A DNA stretch of 64,000 bases from Streptomyces capillispiralis (GCF_007829875.1 NZ_VIWV01000001.1:1302001-1366000); one strand, 5' to 3'. Shown: positions 8,901 to 17,658, counted from the first letter of the stretch. Numbers and translations: made by a program. The notes: a model not told the origin generated them from the sequence alone.

Positions 8901-9905
8901 CTCGCCCGTCAGCGGCCGGGACCAGACGGCGTGCCCGCCGGCGTCGTAGAGCTGGGTCTCCACGGTGTACCGTCCGGCGCCGCCGCCCCCGAGGTCGCGC
9001 ACGTGCGCGGTGACGTCGAGCGCGGCCGCGGTGTACCCGTCGCTCAGCGGGGTGACCAGTCTGAAGTCGCGCAGGTGCACGGCCGGGGTGGAGTACAGGT
9101 AGACCGAGCGGAAGATGCCGCTCAGCCGGATCATGTCCTGGTCCTCCAGCCAGTCGCCGTCGGAGTAGCGGTACACCTCCACCGCGAGCTGGTTGGTGCC
9201 GGGCTTCAGGTGGTCGGTGATGTCGTACTCGGCGGGCGTGTACGAGTCCTCGTGGTAGCCGACGAGTTCCCCGTTGACCCACACGTAGTGGGCGGACTTG
9301 ACGCCCTCGAAGTGCAGGAAGGTCCGTCTGCCGCGCCAGTTGCGGGGGACGGTGAAGGTGCGCCGGTACTGGCCCACCGGGTTGTAGCGGGTCGGGGCGG
9401 CGGGCGGCTGCGGGTCCTCGCCGTGGCCGTTGGGGCCCCAGTAGGGGTAGGTGATGTTGAGGTAGATCGGCCGGTCGTAGCCGTGCGCCTGCCAGACGGA
9501 CGGCACCGGGATGGTGTCCCAGGCGGAGTCGTCGAGGTCGGTGCGGTGGAAGTCGGCGTCCCGGTCCTCGGGCCGGTCGGCGTGGGCGAACCGCCACCGG
9601 CCGTCCAGGCCGATCCGGTACGGCGAGCGGGTGCGGTCGGCGGCCAGCGCCTGCTCCGGACCGTCGTACGGCATGAGGGTGGTGTGCGGGGGCTGGGTGC
9701 CCAGCCGGAAGACGGACATCCGGCCGTTCCACTCCGGTGCGTCGGCGGCGTCCGCGCCGCGCGGGGCGGCCTGCGCCGCCCCGGTCGGCGACAGGGCGAG
9801 GGCGCCGAGCACGGCGGCGCCGGACTCCAGCAGCCGGCGCCGGCTGACCAGGGGCCGTTCGGGGTGGCTGGGCCGGTCGGCGGGAGACACGTGCGGGTGC
9901 GGCAT
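5994..9905 (-). CDS. Tat-exported GH2 beta-galactosidase with an inserted LamG-like domain
   Basis: The protein has 1,303 residues. ATG 9905 is preceded by GAGGAAGG and opens a Tat-type signal (LVSRRRLLESGAAVLGALAL...AQA). GH2 sugar-binding and immunoglobulin-like domains follow, then the TIM barrel with acid/base Glu in VIWSLGNEAGG and nucleophile Glu in YVMIEYSHAMGN. Between barrel and C-terminal domains, about residues 640-800, sits a concanavalin/LamG-like insert (LTLEAWVTPHF, HIAGVFDADAGTLTLYVDG). The beta-galactosidase small-chain domain ends the protein. It probably hydrolyses beta-galactosides outside the cell. The insert explains the length, about 250 residues above E. coli LacZ, and may bind polysaccharide. 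Confidence 0.9.
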   Translation of the reverse strand: MPHPHVSPADRPSHPERPLVSRRRLLESGAAVLGALALSPTGAAQAAPRGADAADAPEWNGRMSVFRLGTQPPHTTLMPYDGPEQALAADRTRSPYRIGLDGRWRFAHADRPEDRDADFHRTDLDDSAWDTIPVPSVWQAHGYDRPIYLNITYPYWGPNGHGEDPQPPAAPTRYNPVGQYRRTFTVPRNWRGRRTFLHFEGVKSAHYVWVNGELVGYHEDSYTPAEYDITDHLKPGTNQLAVEVYRYSDGDWLEDQDMIRLSGIFRSVYLYSTPAVHLRDFRLVTPLSDGYTAAALDVTAHVRDLGGGGAGRYTVETQLYDAGGHAVWSRPLTGEADLGTVPAGQDVTVEASAAVPAPRLWSAEHPYLYTAVLQLRDPAGKVVETLSHRVGLREFALKDGLMRINGRPVSFRGTNRHEMHPARGTALTREDMVEDITVIKRMNMNTVRTSHYPNNPLWYELADEYGLYLVDETNLETHGIRSEYPGDHPEWTEACLDRARNMVHRDKNHASVVIWSLGNEAGGGTTFHAMHDWIRSYDPTRVIQYEGDDRPGISDIRSEMYDTPARVEQRARDTSDTRPYVMIEYSHAMGNSNGNFKKYWDLVRRHDVLQGGWIWDFADQSLTWPVPPRTLLTEEGPAGLRGEILAPSGTFARDRGLSGGTVFARDEGLDLTGSLTLEAWVTPHFTGYHQPIITKGDTQYALKQNDRTLEFFIHSGGQWITATWTVPDDWTGREHHIAGVFDADAGTLTLYVDGERRATRTTDRRPSGNTASLALATDSDNQVREFSGTIRRARVYARALTAGELADGGRGPGDDGVRFWFDAATAKAERKQAKEKTFLAYGGDWGDNPNDGNFVADGIVTADRGHTGKAAEVKRVYQAINAAPADGGPGAVTLTNEYLFTGLGEFDGRWALVADGTVVRRGRLTRDQLDVAPLSSKDITVPIRLPDDPAPGTEYFLELSFRLKESTPWAEAGFEVARQQLPLDAGSPAVTPVPLDRVPALRHEDTATEVTVTGRGFSVTVDRSTGTITSYEAAGVRLITSGPVPNFWRAPTDNDHGNGQHTRNQTWRDAGSRRKVTGVRVRAVRDRAVEITVTGTLPTTVESTYSTTYTVFGNGEIKVDNTLHPGAPDLPYLPEVGTLLFLPRRLDRLHYYGRGPEENHWDRNTGTDVGRYASTVAGQWTPYIRPQENGNKTDVRWAALTGRDGRGLLVSGEPLLEVNASHFTPEDLSTGVRHDYQLTPRDAVVLRVNHRQMGVGGDNSWGAHTHDEFKLFADRDYAYTYRLRPLTDVDGAMAAARRPTATE

Positions 9906-10144
9906 GACCGTGGCCTTCCTCGGTTCGACAGAGCGCTGCGCGGACTGAGGGCACGTCGGATCCCCCTCGGAACGCAGCGTCCCGGGGCGGACGGTGCGGC
10001 AGGGAGAGGTCGCGACTGGTGGTGACGGAGCAACTACTGAGCCAGCCACACCCTAGGACTCGAACACAACCGAAGCAACGATGCCGTCGGACTTTGTGCG
10101 GTCCTGATCGTTCCGGCGGGGGCGCGGGCCCGGGACGGGACGGC

Positions 10145-11182
10145 TCAGGTTTCCGCGTCGCTCCGGTCCCCGGCGGACCGCTCGTCGAGTACGCCGACGA
10201 AGGCCGAGGCGACGAGGGCGACGGCGCGGTCGTCGTCGTGGGCCAGCCGGCGCAGGACCTCCTGCGCGGTGCTCCCCGACAGCTCGACCAGTGCCTGCGC
10301 CAGACGTATCCGCGTCGCGGAGTCCGCGGTGGGCGCGGCCAGTTCGCCTTCCAGGGCGGTCGTGATCCGGTCCGCGCACCCGGGGTCCCGGGACAGCGCT
10401 CCCAGGACCTCCGCCGCGTCGACGTCGTGGGAGCCGTCGACCACCATGGCGACGAGGGCCGGCACGGCCGCGGTCACGCCCCGCCTGCCCAGCGCCAGCG
10501 CGGCATGACCGCGCACCGCCGTGTCCGGGTCCCCCAGCGCGTCCGCGAGCACCTCGGTCGCGCCCGGCGCCCCGGCCATCGCGGTGACCGCCAGGACCGC
10601 GCGGCGCCGGACGTCGACGTCCGGCGCGCGCACTCCGGCGGCCAGCGCGGCCACGCCGTCGCCGCCCGACCGGGCGAGCGCCCAGCGCAGGGCGCCCGCG
10701 ACATGGGGGTCGTCCTCGGCCAGGAGCGCCCCGGCCAGCAGCTCGGCGGGACCCGGCGCGCCCTCCTGCCGGGTCAGGACGGCCTGCTGCCTGCGCGCGG
10801 CGCTGGTCGAGTCGAGCCCCTGCATGAGGGCGACGACCCGCAGGACGTCCTGCCAGCCGGCGGGCGCCGACGCGTCGATCGCACGGAGCCGTTCGAGCAG
10901 TTCCCGATCCCGCGCCAGGCGGTCCTCCGTCCACCGGATCAGGTCGCCGACCAGGGCGGACGGGGTGAAGTCCGGGTCCTCCAGCGCGCGTCCGATCTGC
11001 TGGAGCGAGAGACCGAGGGACCGCAGGCTCTCCACGTGGAAGATCCTCCGGACGTCCTCGGCGGAGTACTCGCGGTAGCCGCCGGTGGTGCGGCCGGTCG
11101 GCCGCACCAGTCCGAGGGCGTCGTAGTGGCGGAGCATCCGGGTGCTCACCCCCGAGCGCCGGGCCACCTCACCGATCAGCAA
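10145..11182 (-). CDS. MerR-family regulator fused to HEAT repeats
   Basis: This 345-residue protein begins with a complete MerR DNA-binding domain (LIGEVARRSGVSTRMLRHYDALGLVRPTGRTTGGYREY) and dimerisation helix. From about residue 130 it continues into alpha-helical HEAT-type repeats (VRRRAVLAVTAMAG, VRGHAALALGRRG). HEAT repeats usually bind proteins, so the effector may be a protein. The start codon appears to be TTG at 11182, with GAGGAG about 8 nt upstream. It overlaps the preceding HEAT gene by 7 bp, so the two are probably co-translated. No cysteine pair suited to metal sensing is seen. Confidence 0.85.
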   Translation of the reverse strand: MLIGEVARRSGVSTRMLRHYDALGLVRPTGRTTGGYREYSAEDVRRIFHVESLRSLGLSLQQIGRALEDPDFTPSALVGDLIRWTEDRLARDRELLERLRAIDASAPAGWQDVLRVVALMQGLDSTSAARRQQAVLTRQEGAPGPAELLAGALLAEDDPHVAGALRWALARSGGDGVAALAAGVRAPDVDVRRRAVLAVTAMAGAPGATEVLADALGDPDTAVRGHAALALGRRGVTAAVPALVAMVVDGSHDVDAAEVLGALSRDPGCADRITTALEGELAAPTADSATRIRLAQALVELSGSTAQEVLRRLAHDDDRAVALVASAFVGVLDERSAGDRSDAET

Positions 11183-11952
11183 CGCGCGCTCTCCTCAGCG
11201 GTAGGGGTGCCGTCCTCGGTAGCGGCATCCCCCCTCTCGGCGGCCTTCGCAGCCGTGGTGGCAGCGGCGGCAGCGGCTCCTTCCGGGCCGAGGGCCACGA
11301 CTCGCTTCGCCTCGTCGACGGCCGCGTCGAAACCCAGCTCCGGGTCCTGGCGGAGCAGTTCGGTGGCGCGGGCGTGCGCGGACACCGCCGGGTCCGGGTG
11401 TGCCGCGGCCCCCTCCAGGGCGGACTCGGCCGCGTCCCCGAGGTCGACGAGGGCGCGGCTCAGGCTCAGCCGCACCTCGCGGTCGCCGCGGCCGAGCTGG
11501 GTGACCAGTTCGTCGGCCAGGTCCTCCCTCTCCTCCTCGGGCACGAGGACGACCGCGGCGCGCCACGCGGTCCGCGCGACCTCGTCGTCGGCGTCGCGCA
11601 GCATGTCCCGGGTGATCCAGGCCCACGCCCGCCGGTCACCGATCTTGGAGAGCGTGTGCAGCGCCTGGCTGCGGGCCCGGGTGCGCCCGGAGTCGAGCTC
11701 CCGGCGGACGCGGGGCAGGGTGATCTCCGGCGGGAGGCGGGTCAGGGCCCAGGACAGCATGTCCCGTACGTAGAAGTCCGGCTCGGCCGCGCACCGTTCG
11801 ACGAGCGTCTCCAGGAAGCCGGGGTCGGGGTTCGAGCCGGCCGTCAGGGCCGCCTGGAGCCGGACCGACGCGTCCTCGGCGCTCAGGGCGTCGGTCACTC
11901 GGGTGTGCCGTGGGGTTCCGTTGGTCGTGTTGATCGGGACCACCTCCGCCAC
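11176..11952 (-). CDS. HEAT-repeat protein
   Basis: About 258 residues of helical repeats (VRDMLSWALTRLP, ARSQALHTLSKIGDRRAWAWITRDML, VARTAWRAAVVLVP, VRLSLSRALVDLGDAAESAL) end in an Ala-rich tail. It has no signal peptide, membrane segment or catalytic motif. It is the first gene of a two-gene operon with the MerR-HEAT regulator, and its 3' end overlaps that gene. A protein-binding partner or antagonist of the regulator is plausible but unproven. GTG 11952 is the longest start; GTG 11943 may be correct because the predicted -10 is very close. Confidence 0.75.
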   Translation of the reverse strand: MAEVVPINTTNGTPRHTRVTDALSAEDASVRLQAALTAGSNPDPGFLETLVERCAAEPDFYVRDMLSWALTRLPPEITLPRVRRELDSGRTRARSQALHTLSKIGDRRAWAWITRDMLRDADDEVARTAWRAAVVLVPEEEREDLADELVTQLGRGDREVRLSLSRALVDLGDAAESALEGAAAHPDPAVSAHARATELLRQDPELGFDAAVDEAKRVVALGPEGAAAAAATTAAKAAERGDAATEDGTPTAEESARC

Positions 11953-11961
11953 CGAGGGAAC

Positions 11962-11982
11962 ACCTTGTCACGGTGTCAAGGT
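11962..11982 (-). promoter_or_regulatory. MerR-type operator/promoter of the HEAT-MerR operon
   Basis: On the minus strand a 21-bp dyad has arms ACCTTGaCAC and GTGaCAAGGT around a single central C, with one internal mismatch. Its left edge overlaps a -35-like TTGACC (11980-11985). The dyad fills the long -35/-10 spacer as MerR-family operators do. Autoregulation by the downstream MerR-HEAT protein is inferred. Confidence 0.7.
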
Positions 11983-12034
11983 CAAGCCCGTGACCGGCGC
12001 CCCGGACCACCGGACGCCCCGGGGCTCGGCGCCG

Positions 12035-12547
12035 TCAGCGCAACCGCGCGGCGAACGCCTCGTACGCCCGCTCGTCGAAGAGCACGAACCGCACCTCCTC
12101 GACCGACGTCGGCGCCGCCCGCACCGTCTCCACGGCGATTCGGGCGGCATCGTCCAGCGGCCAGCCGTAGATGCCGGCGGAGACGGCCGGGAAGGCGACC
12201 GTGCGGGCGCCGAGTTCGTCCGCCACCCGCAACGACTCGCGGTAGCAGGAGGCCAGCAGCTCCGACCGGTCCTCCTCCGGGAGGTAGCGGGGGCCGACGG
12301 TGTGGATGACCCAGCGGGCGTCGAGCCGGCCCGCGGTGGTGGCGACCGCCTGACCGGTGGGCAGGCCCCTGCCGTACCGGGAGGCGCGCAGGGCCCGGCA
12401 CTCGGCGAGGATCTCCGGGCCGCCCCGGCGGTGGATCGCGCCGTCGACGCCGCCTCCGCCGAGCAGCGAGGAGTTGGCCGCGTTGACGATCGCGTCGGCG
12501 CTCTGGCCGGTGATGTCGCCCTGGACGAGCGTGATGCGGGCGGTCAT
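12035..12547 (-). CDS. Macrodomain protein (O-acetyl-ADP-ribose deacetylase type)
   Basis: This 170-residue single macrodomain carries [40 protein letters not shown] and [21 protein letters not shown], the ADP-ribose-binding loops of the MacroD/YmdB group. It probably hydrolyses O-acetyl-ADP-ribose or removes mono-ADP-ribose from protein. Its ATGA start overlaps the stop of the upstream FAD oxidoreductase gene. A sirtuin that would make O-acetyl-ADP-ribose is encoded at the left edge of the window. Confidence 0.92.
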   Translation of the reverse strand: MTARITLVQGDITGQSADAIVNAANSSLLGGGGVDGAIHRRGGPEILAECRALRASRYGRGLPTGQAVATTAGRLDARWVIHTVGPRYLPEEDRSELLASCYRESLRVADELGARTVAFPAVSAGIYGWPLDDAARIAVETVRAAPTSVEEVRFVLFDERAYEAFAARLR

Positions 12548-13962
12548 GTCTGTCGCAGCCTCCTCCAGACGGCCTTCGCCGCGTTGTGCCCCGACATGCC
12601 GTGCACACCGGGGCCCGGCGGGGTGGCCGACGAGCAGATGAAGACGGCCGGGTGCGGGGTCGCGTACGGGAACGGGGAGAGTCGGGGGCGCAGCAGGAGC
12701 TGGAGTCCGGAGACCGCGCCGGTGGCGATGTCACCGCCGACGTAGTTGGCGTTGCGGGCGGCGAGTTCGGGCGGTCCGGCGGTGGCGCGGGCCAGGACGC
12801 GGTCGCGGAAGCCGGGGGCGTAGCGCTCCAGTTGGCGTTCGATGGCGTCGGTGAGGTCGCCGGTCCAGCCGTTGGGGACGTGGCCGTAGGCCCAGAAGAC
12901 GTGCTTGCCCTCGGGGGCGCGGGAGGGGTCGGCGACGCCGGGCTGCACGGTGATGAGGAAGGGGGCGTCGGGCGCCCGGTTCTCGCGGGAGGCGGCGCGC
13001 AGGGCGGTGGCGATCTCGGTGCTGTCCGCGCCGATCTGCACGGTGCCGGCGGAGCGGGCCTGCGGTGCGGTCCACGGCACGGGTCCGTCCAGGGCGTAGT
13101 CGATCTTGAAGACGCCGGGGCCGTAGCGGTAGCCGGCGTAGTGGCTGCCGAAGCCGGCGATGCGGGCCAGGGCGGTGGGCGAGGTGTCGAAGACGTACGC
13201 CCGGGCGGGCGGCAGGTCGTCGAGGCGCTTGACCTCGTAGTCGGTGTGGACCGCGCCGCCGAGGTCCTTCAGGTACGCGGCGAGGGCGTCGGAGATGGCC
13301 TGGGAACCGCCGCGGGCGACGGGCCAGCCGCGGGCGTGCGCGGCGAGGGCGAAGACCAGGCCGACGGCGCCGGTGGCGAAGCCGCCGAGGGGGGCCATCA
13401 CATGGGCGACGAGGCCGGCGAACAGGGTGCGGGCCCGCTCGTCGCGGAAGCGGCGGGTGAGCCAGGTCGACGGGGGCAGGCCGACCAGCCCGAAGCGGGC
13501 GAGGGTGACCGGGTCGCGGGGCAGCGCGGTCAGCGGCAGGGACATGAAGTCCCGGGCCAGCGTGTCCCATCGCGGCAGGAAGGGTGCGACGAGACGGCGG
13601 TAGGTGCCGGCGTCGCGCGGTCCGAAGGAGGCGGCCGTCTCCCCGACGGACCGGGACAGCACGGCGGCCGTGCCGTCCGGGAAGGGGTGCGCCATGGGGA
13701 GGTCGGGGTGCAGCCACTCGAGGCCGTAGCGCTCCAGCGGGAGGGCGCGGAACGCGGGCGAGTTGATGGCGAGGGGGTGCGCGGCGGAGCACGGGTCGTG
13801 CCGGAAGCCGGGCAGGGTGAGCTCCTCGGTGCGGGCGCCGCCGCCCACGGTGGCCCGCGCCTCGAAGAGCGCGACGGAGAAGCCGCGCCGGGCCAGCTCC
13901 ACGGCGGCGGTCAGCCCGTTCGGCCCCGCACCCACGACGACCGCATCGAGCATCGACGGCAC
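12544..13962 (-). CDS. FAD-dependent phytoene-desaturase-like oxidoreductase
   Basis: This 472-residue protein has an N-terminal dinucleotide fold ([28 protein letters not shown]) followed by [10 protein letters not shown], the phytoene dehydrogenase/NAD(P)-binding_8 pattern. The C-terminus has the matching FAD motif ([18 protein letters not shown]). GTG 13962 has AGGAG 6 nt upstream. No carotenoid genes are nearby and the substrate is unknown. It is translationally coupled to the macrodomain gene. Confidence 0.82.
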   Translation of the reverse strand: MPSMLDAVVVGAGPNGLTAAVELARRGFSVALFEARATVGGGARTEELTLPGFRHDPCSAAHPLAINSPAFRALPLERYGLEWLHPDLPMAHPFPDGTAAVLSRSVGETAASFGPRDAGTYRRLVAPFLPRWDTLARDFMSLPLTALPRDPVTLARFGLVGLPPSTWLTRRFRDERARTLFAGLVAHVMAPLGGFATGAVGLVFALAAHARGWPVARGGSQAISDALAAYLKDLGGAVHTDYEVKRLDDLPPARAYVFDTSPTALARIAGFGSHYAGYRYGPGVFKIDYALDGPVPWTAPQARSAGTVQIGADSTEIATALRAASRENRAPDAPFLITVQPGVADPSRAPEGKHVFWAYGHVPNGWTGDLTDAIERQLERYAPGFRDRVLARATAGPPELAARNANYVGGDIATGAVSGLQLLLRPRLSPFPYATPHPAVFICSSATPPGPGVHGMSGHNAAKAVWRRLRQT

Positions 13963-14030
13963 CTCGGACTCCTTTGTCAGCCGGCGGCCACTGGGGGATC
14001 AGGATATGCCGGGGCTTGTGCGCCGGGAGA

Positions 14031-14876
14031 TCAGGCTCCGTCCGACAGCAGGCCCACCACCCTGCGCGCGGTGGCCGCGTCCCGGGCCGCCGTGAAGGGC
14101 AGGGTGTTGCCGCCCCGGATGCCGAAGGGCAGGCCCGCGCGGGTGAGGTGGGTGCCGCCCGCTTCTTCCACCAGGAGCACCCCTGCCGCGTGGTCCCAGG
14201 CGGCCTCCCAGCTGAACGCGGTGGCGTCCAGCTCGCCCCGGGCGACGGCCAGGTACTCCAGCCCGGCCGAGCCGCAGGCGCGCGGGGCCGTCCCGTCCGT
14301 CCACAGTCCGAGCAGGGCGCGCTTCTGCTCGTCCGTCGTGTAGTCCGGGTGGGAGGTGGCGATGCGCAGGTCGCGGCCGGGCTCCGGGGAGCCCGCGCGC
14401 AGCGGCTCGCCGTCGAGCCGGGCGCCCTGGCCCCGGACGGCCGTGGCGAGCCGGTCGAGGGCGGGGGCGTAGGTCCAGGAGGCGTACACGGTTCCTCGCC
14501 GGGCGAGGGCGACCAGGGTGCAGAACCCGGGGTCGCCGTGGACGAACTGGCGGGTCCCGTCGACGGGGTCGACTATCCAGACCGGCGCGTCGCCCTGGAG
14601 CGCCTCGTAGGACGCCGGGTTGGCGTGCACCGCTTCCTCGCCGACCACGACCGAGCCGGGCAGCAGGGCGGGGAGCGCGTCGGTGAGATACAGCTCGGCC
14701 TTGCGGTCGGCGTCGGTCACCAGGTCGTGCGGGCCGCTCTTGAGATCCACCTCGTGCTCGGCGAGCCGGCGCCAGCGCGGCATGATCTCCTGCGCCGCCG
14801 CCTTGCGGACGGCTTCCTCCACGTCCAGGGCGTGCCGGGCGAGAAACTCGTCGATGGTTTCGTTGTCCTCGATCAT
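14031..14876 (-). CDS. Inositol monophosphatase family phosphatase
   Basis: This 281-residue protein has the family's metal-binding motifs: GEEAVH, then WIVDPVDGTRQFVHG, then WEAAWDHAAGVLLVEEAGG. Mg2+-dependent dephosphorylation of a small phosphate ester is expected. In actinobacteria such enzymes act on inositol phosphate, histidinol phosphate or PAP, and the motifs do not separate these. It is a single gene with its own upstream gap. Confidence 0.9.
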   Translation of the reverse strand: MIEDNETIDEFLARHALDVEEAVRKAAAQEIMPRWRRLAEHEVDLKSGPHDLVTDADRKAELYLTDALPALLPGSVVVGEEAVHANPASYEALQGDAPVWIVDPVDGTRQFVHGDPGFCTLVALARRGTVYASWTYAPALDRLATAVRGQGARLDGEPLRAGSPEPGRDLRIATSHPDYTTDEQKRALLGLWTDGTAPRACGSAGLEYLAVARGELDATAFSWEAAWDHAAGVLLVEEAGGTHLTRAGLPFGIRGGNTLPFTAARDAATARRVVGLLSDGA

Positions 14877-15001
14877 GCCTCCATGAGAGCACGCGCCACT
14901 GACAATCCCCTCCGGCCCGGTGCACTCCGGGTGGAATCGGGATGAAATCGGAGGGCGAGGCGCCGGAGGGGGCGCCGGGTCAGCAGGTCGGCAGGCGGTA
15001 G

Positions 15002-15033
15002 GTCAGCGGGTCAGCGGGTCAGCGGGTCAGCGG
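15002..15033. repeat. Four tandem copies of GTCAGCGG across the ggt stop codon
   Basis: An 8-bp unit is repeated four times without mismatch and covers the stop codon (15027-15029) of the minus-strand gamma-glutamyltransferase gene. Each unit contains TCA (TGA on the minus strand). Because 8 is not a multiple of 3, successive units place stops in all three frames. This looks like replication slippage. Confidence 0.85.
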
Positions 15034-16856
15034 CCCACCGCGTAGCCCTGCATGCCGCGCGGGTTCGCCGCCGCGGAGAGGACGCCCGTCCCCGGGTCCC
15101 GGGCGACCGCGCAGAGCCGGCCCTCCGACCACGGCTCGCCGACCGTCACCTCGTGGCCGCGGCGCCGCAGCCCCGCCACCACGTCCGGGTCCGTGCGGGA
15201 TTCGACGGTGACGCTGCCGGGGCGCATGCCGCGCGGGTAGAAGGAGCCGGGGAAGCTGTCGTTGTGCCAGTTCGGGGCGTCGACGGCGCCCTGGAGGTCG
15301 AGTCCGCCGCGCACCCGGTCGCGCAGGACGACCGAGAGGAAGAAGTGCAGCTGCCACTGGTCCTGCTGGTCCCCGCCGGGCGTGCCGAACGCCATGACGG
15401 GCACGCCGTCGCGCAGCGCGAGGGACGGGGTGAGGGTGGTGCGGGGGCGGCGGCCGGGGGTGAGGGTGTTGGGCAGGCCGTCCTCCAGCCAGGTCATCTG
15501 CAGCCGGGTGCCCAGCGGGAAGCCCAGTTCGGGCACGACGGGATTGGACTGGAGCCAGCCGCCGCTGGGCGTGGCCGCGATCATGTTGCCCCAGCGGTCG
15601 ACGATGTCGAGGTGGCAGGTGTCGCCCCGGGTGCCGCCGTCGCCGGAGACGTCCGGCTCGCCGGGCACGGGGGACCTCGGGCTCTTGGCGACGGTCGGCT
15701 CGCCGGCGCCCATCGCACCGGCGCCGGGCACGCCGGTGACCACGTCCCGCGCGTGGGCGCTCAGCCGCGGAGTGCGCCCGCCGGGGCTGCCGGGCCGCAG
15801 GTCGCGTGAGGCGCGCGGGCCGACCCTGGTGCGCCGCTCGGCGTTGTACTCGGCGGACAGCAGGTCGTCCAGCGGCACCTCGGCGGCGTCCCCGTACCAG
15901 GCCTCGCGGTCGGCCATGGCCAGCTTGCAGCCCTCGATCAGCAGGTGCAGGTAGTCGGCGGAGCCGTATGCGGGCAGTTCCGGCGGGAGCAGCGCGAGCT
16001 GCTGGAGCAGCACCGGACCCTGGCTCCAGGGGCCCGCCTTGCACACGGTCCAGCCGTGGAAGTCGTACGTCACCGGGGTCTCGTAGGTCGCGGACCAGCC
16101 GGCGAGGTCGGCGGCGGTCAGCGTGCCGGTGTGGTGCTCGCCGCTGGTGTCCAGGGTGGGCCGGGCGGCCTGGCGGACCAGGGCGTCCGCTATGAACCCG
16201 GTGCGCCACACCTCCCGCGCGGCCTCGATCCGCGCCTCCCGGTCCCCCGCCCCGGCGGTCTCGGCCAGCAGCCGCTTCCAGGTGGCGGCGAGGGCGGGGT
16301 TGCGGAACGGCTCGCCGGGGCGGGGGGCGCGGCCGCCGGGCAGGTACACCTCGGCCGAGGAGGTCCACTCCGTCTCGAACAGCTCCCGTACGGTCTCGAC
16401 GGTCTCGCCGACGCGTTCCACGGGCGGGTGGCCGTCCTCGGCGTAGCCGATGGCGTACTTGAGGACGTCGGCGAGGGTCTTGGTGCCGTGGTCGCGCAGC
16501 AGGAGCATCCAGGCGTCGAAGGCGCCGGGCACGGCCGCGGCGAGCGGTCCGGTGCCGGGGACGAGGTCCAGGCCGAGGCTCCGGTAGTGGGCGGCGCTCG
16601 CCCCGGCCGGGGCGACGCCCTGCCCGCACAGCACCCGCACGTCTCCGCCCGCCGGAGCGAGCAGGATCGGCACCTCGCCGGCCGGGCCGTTGAGGTGCGG
16701 CTCGACGACGTGCAGCACGAACGCGCCGGCCACGGCCGCGTCGTAGGCGTTGCCGCCGTCCTCCAGCACGGCCATCGCCGACTGGGAGGCCAGCCAGTGC
16801 GTGGAGGACACCATGCCGAAGGTGCCCTGGAGGGTGGGACGGGTGGTGAACTGCAT
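15027..16856 (-). CDS. Gamma-glutamyltransferase family protein
   Basis: This 609-residue protein has the Ntn-hydrolase precursor layout of GGT. The probable autocleavage/nucleophile Thr is in GDTCHLDIVDRWGNMIAATPSGGWLQS, after a Pro/Gly-rich linker. NTLTPGRRPRTTLTPSLALR and FGTPGGDQQDQWQLHFFL are C-terminal-subunit motifs. No signal peptide is evident, so a cytoplasmic YwrD-like member is likely. ATG 16856 has GAGGTGAGAG just upstream. Substrate is unknown; gamma-glutamyl transfer or hydrolysis is the family reaction. Confidence 0.9.
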   Translation of the reverse strand: MQFTTRPTLQGTFGMVSSTHWLASQSAMAVLEDGGNAYDAAVAGAFVLHVVEPHLNGPAGEVPILLAPAGGDVRVLCGQGVAPAGASAAHYRSLGLDLVPGTGPLAAAVPGAFDAWMLLLRDHGTKTLADVLKYAIGYAEDGHPPVERVGETVETVRELFETEWTSSAEVYLPGGRAPRPGEPFRNPALAATWKRLLAETAGAGDREARIEAAREVWRTGFIADALVRQAARPTLDTSGEHHTGTLTAADLAGWSATYETPVTYDFHGWTVCKAGPWSQGPVLLQQLALLPPELPAYGSADYLHLLIEGCKLAMADREAWYGDAAEVPLDDLLSAEYNAERRTRVGPRASRDLRPGSPGGRTPRLSAHARDVVTGVPGAGAMGAGEPTVAKSPRSPVPGEPDVSGDGGTRGDTCHLDIVDRWGNMIAATPSGGWLQSNPVVPELGFPLGTRLQMTWLEDGLPNTLTPGRRPRTTLTPSLALRDGVPVMAFGTPGGDQQDQWQLHFFLSVVLRDRVRGGLDLQGAVDAPNWHNDSFPGSFYPRGMRPGSVTVESRTDPDVVAGLRRRGHEVTVGEPWSEGRLCAVARDPGTGVLSAAANPRGMQGYAVGR

Positions 16857-16944
16857 CTCTCACCTCGGTGTGCTGCGTGCGCCGGCGGGATCCGGAAGCA
16901 GACTACTCAGACCAGGGATCACCGCCACCGGTCCCGGCCGGTGG

Positions 16945-17562
16945 TCACAGACTGGTGAGCAGGTCGTCGAGCGGCGCGGGGACGCGCGCGGGGTCGAGGG
17001 CCTCGACGAGGACGCGGCCGTAGTGGATCTTGCGTCCCTTCTTGGTGCCGAGGAAGCGGCGCAACTGCTGCCGCGCGGGACGGCCCTGCTGGGCGGGCTG
17101 GCGCAGGAAGGTCCGCAGGGGGCGCGAGTCGCCCTGCGCCCGGACGAGTTCCGTCACCCGGGTCACGCCCAGCGCGCGGACGAGTTCGTCCTCCAGGTCC
17201 GCCGCGCAGACGAAGAACGCCTGCGGTGCCGCGCCGGCCCGCTCCAGGGCGCGGCGGTAGTAGGGGCGTTCGCGTTCGTCGCACAGTCCCGTCAGGCGCA
17301 GGCCCAGTCCGGACGGTCCGAGGAGGCGGGCGAAGCGGCCGACGTTCATCGCGCCGCCCATCGGCAGGACGCAGACGCCCTCGGCCGCCAGGTTCCGGCC
17401 GCGGACGGCGGCCAGGGCGCTCACCGCCGCGGCGTCGCTGAGCCCTTCGAGCAGCACGGCCGTACGGACGGGCAGCCGCGCGGCCAGCTCGCGCGCGGGG
17501 TCGCCGGGCCCGCCGGCCGCCCACGCGGTGGCCGCTTCCCGGAACGCCCGCATGTCGGTCAT
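16945..17562 (-). CDS. TOPRIM (OLD-like) nucleotidyl transferase/hydrolase domain protein
   Basis: About 205 residues. VRTAVLLEGLSDAAAVSALA carries the TOPRIM glutamate, and LTGLCDERERPYYRRALE supplies the acidic DxE segment. CAADLEDELVRALG resembles the C-terminal part of OLD-type TOPRIM domains. No ATPase domain is attached and no reverse-transcriptase or helicase partner lies nearby, so a defence role is not supported. Substrate is unknown. Confidence 0.7.
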   Translation of the reverse strand: MTDMRAFREAATAWAAGGPGDPARELAARLPVRTAVLLEGLSDAAAVSALAAVRGRNLAAEGVCVLPMGGAMNVGRFARLLGPSGLGLRLTGLCDERERPYYRRALERAGAAPQAFFVCAADLEDELVRALGVTRVTELVRAQGDSRPLRTFLRQPAQQGRPARQQLRRFLGTKKGRKIHYGRVLVEALDPARVPAPLDDLLTSL

Positions 17563-17658
17563 GGGCCGAGTCTCGCGCCCCGCACGGCCGCCGCGCCACG
17601 CCATTTCCGCCGCCGGCACGGGGCGCCGGACCCCTGTCGGTTCCCGGCGGGGGGGCGT

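Noticed and set aside
5850..10025. A very long open frame on the plus strand opposite the beta-galactosidase gene
   Set aside because: Low-complexity Val/Gly/Asp-rich translation caused by high GC in the antisense of a real gene; no domain seen.
10050..10085. tRNA-like GGACTCGAACACAACC segment
   Set aside because: No acceptor stem or other arms can be drawn around it.
16945..17562. OLD-type anti-phage defence gene
   Set aside because: Only the TOPRIM part is present and no ABC-ATPase or helicase partner is adjacent.
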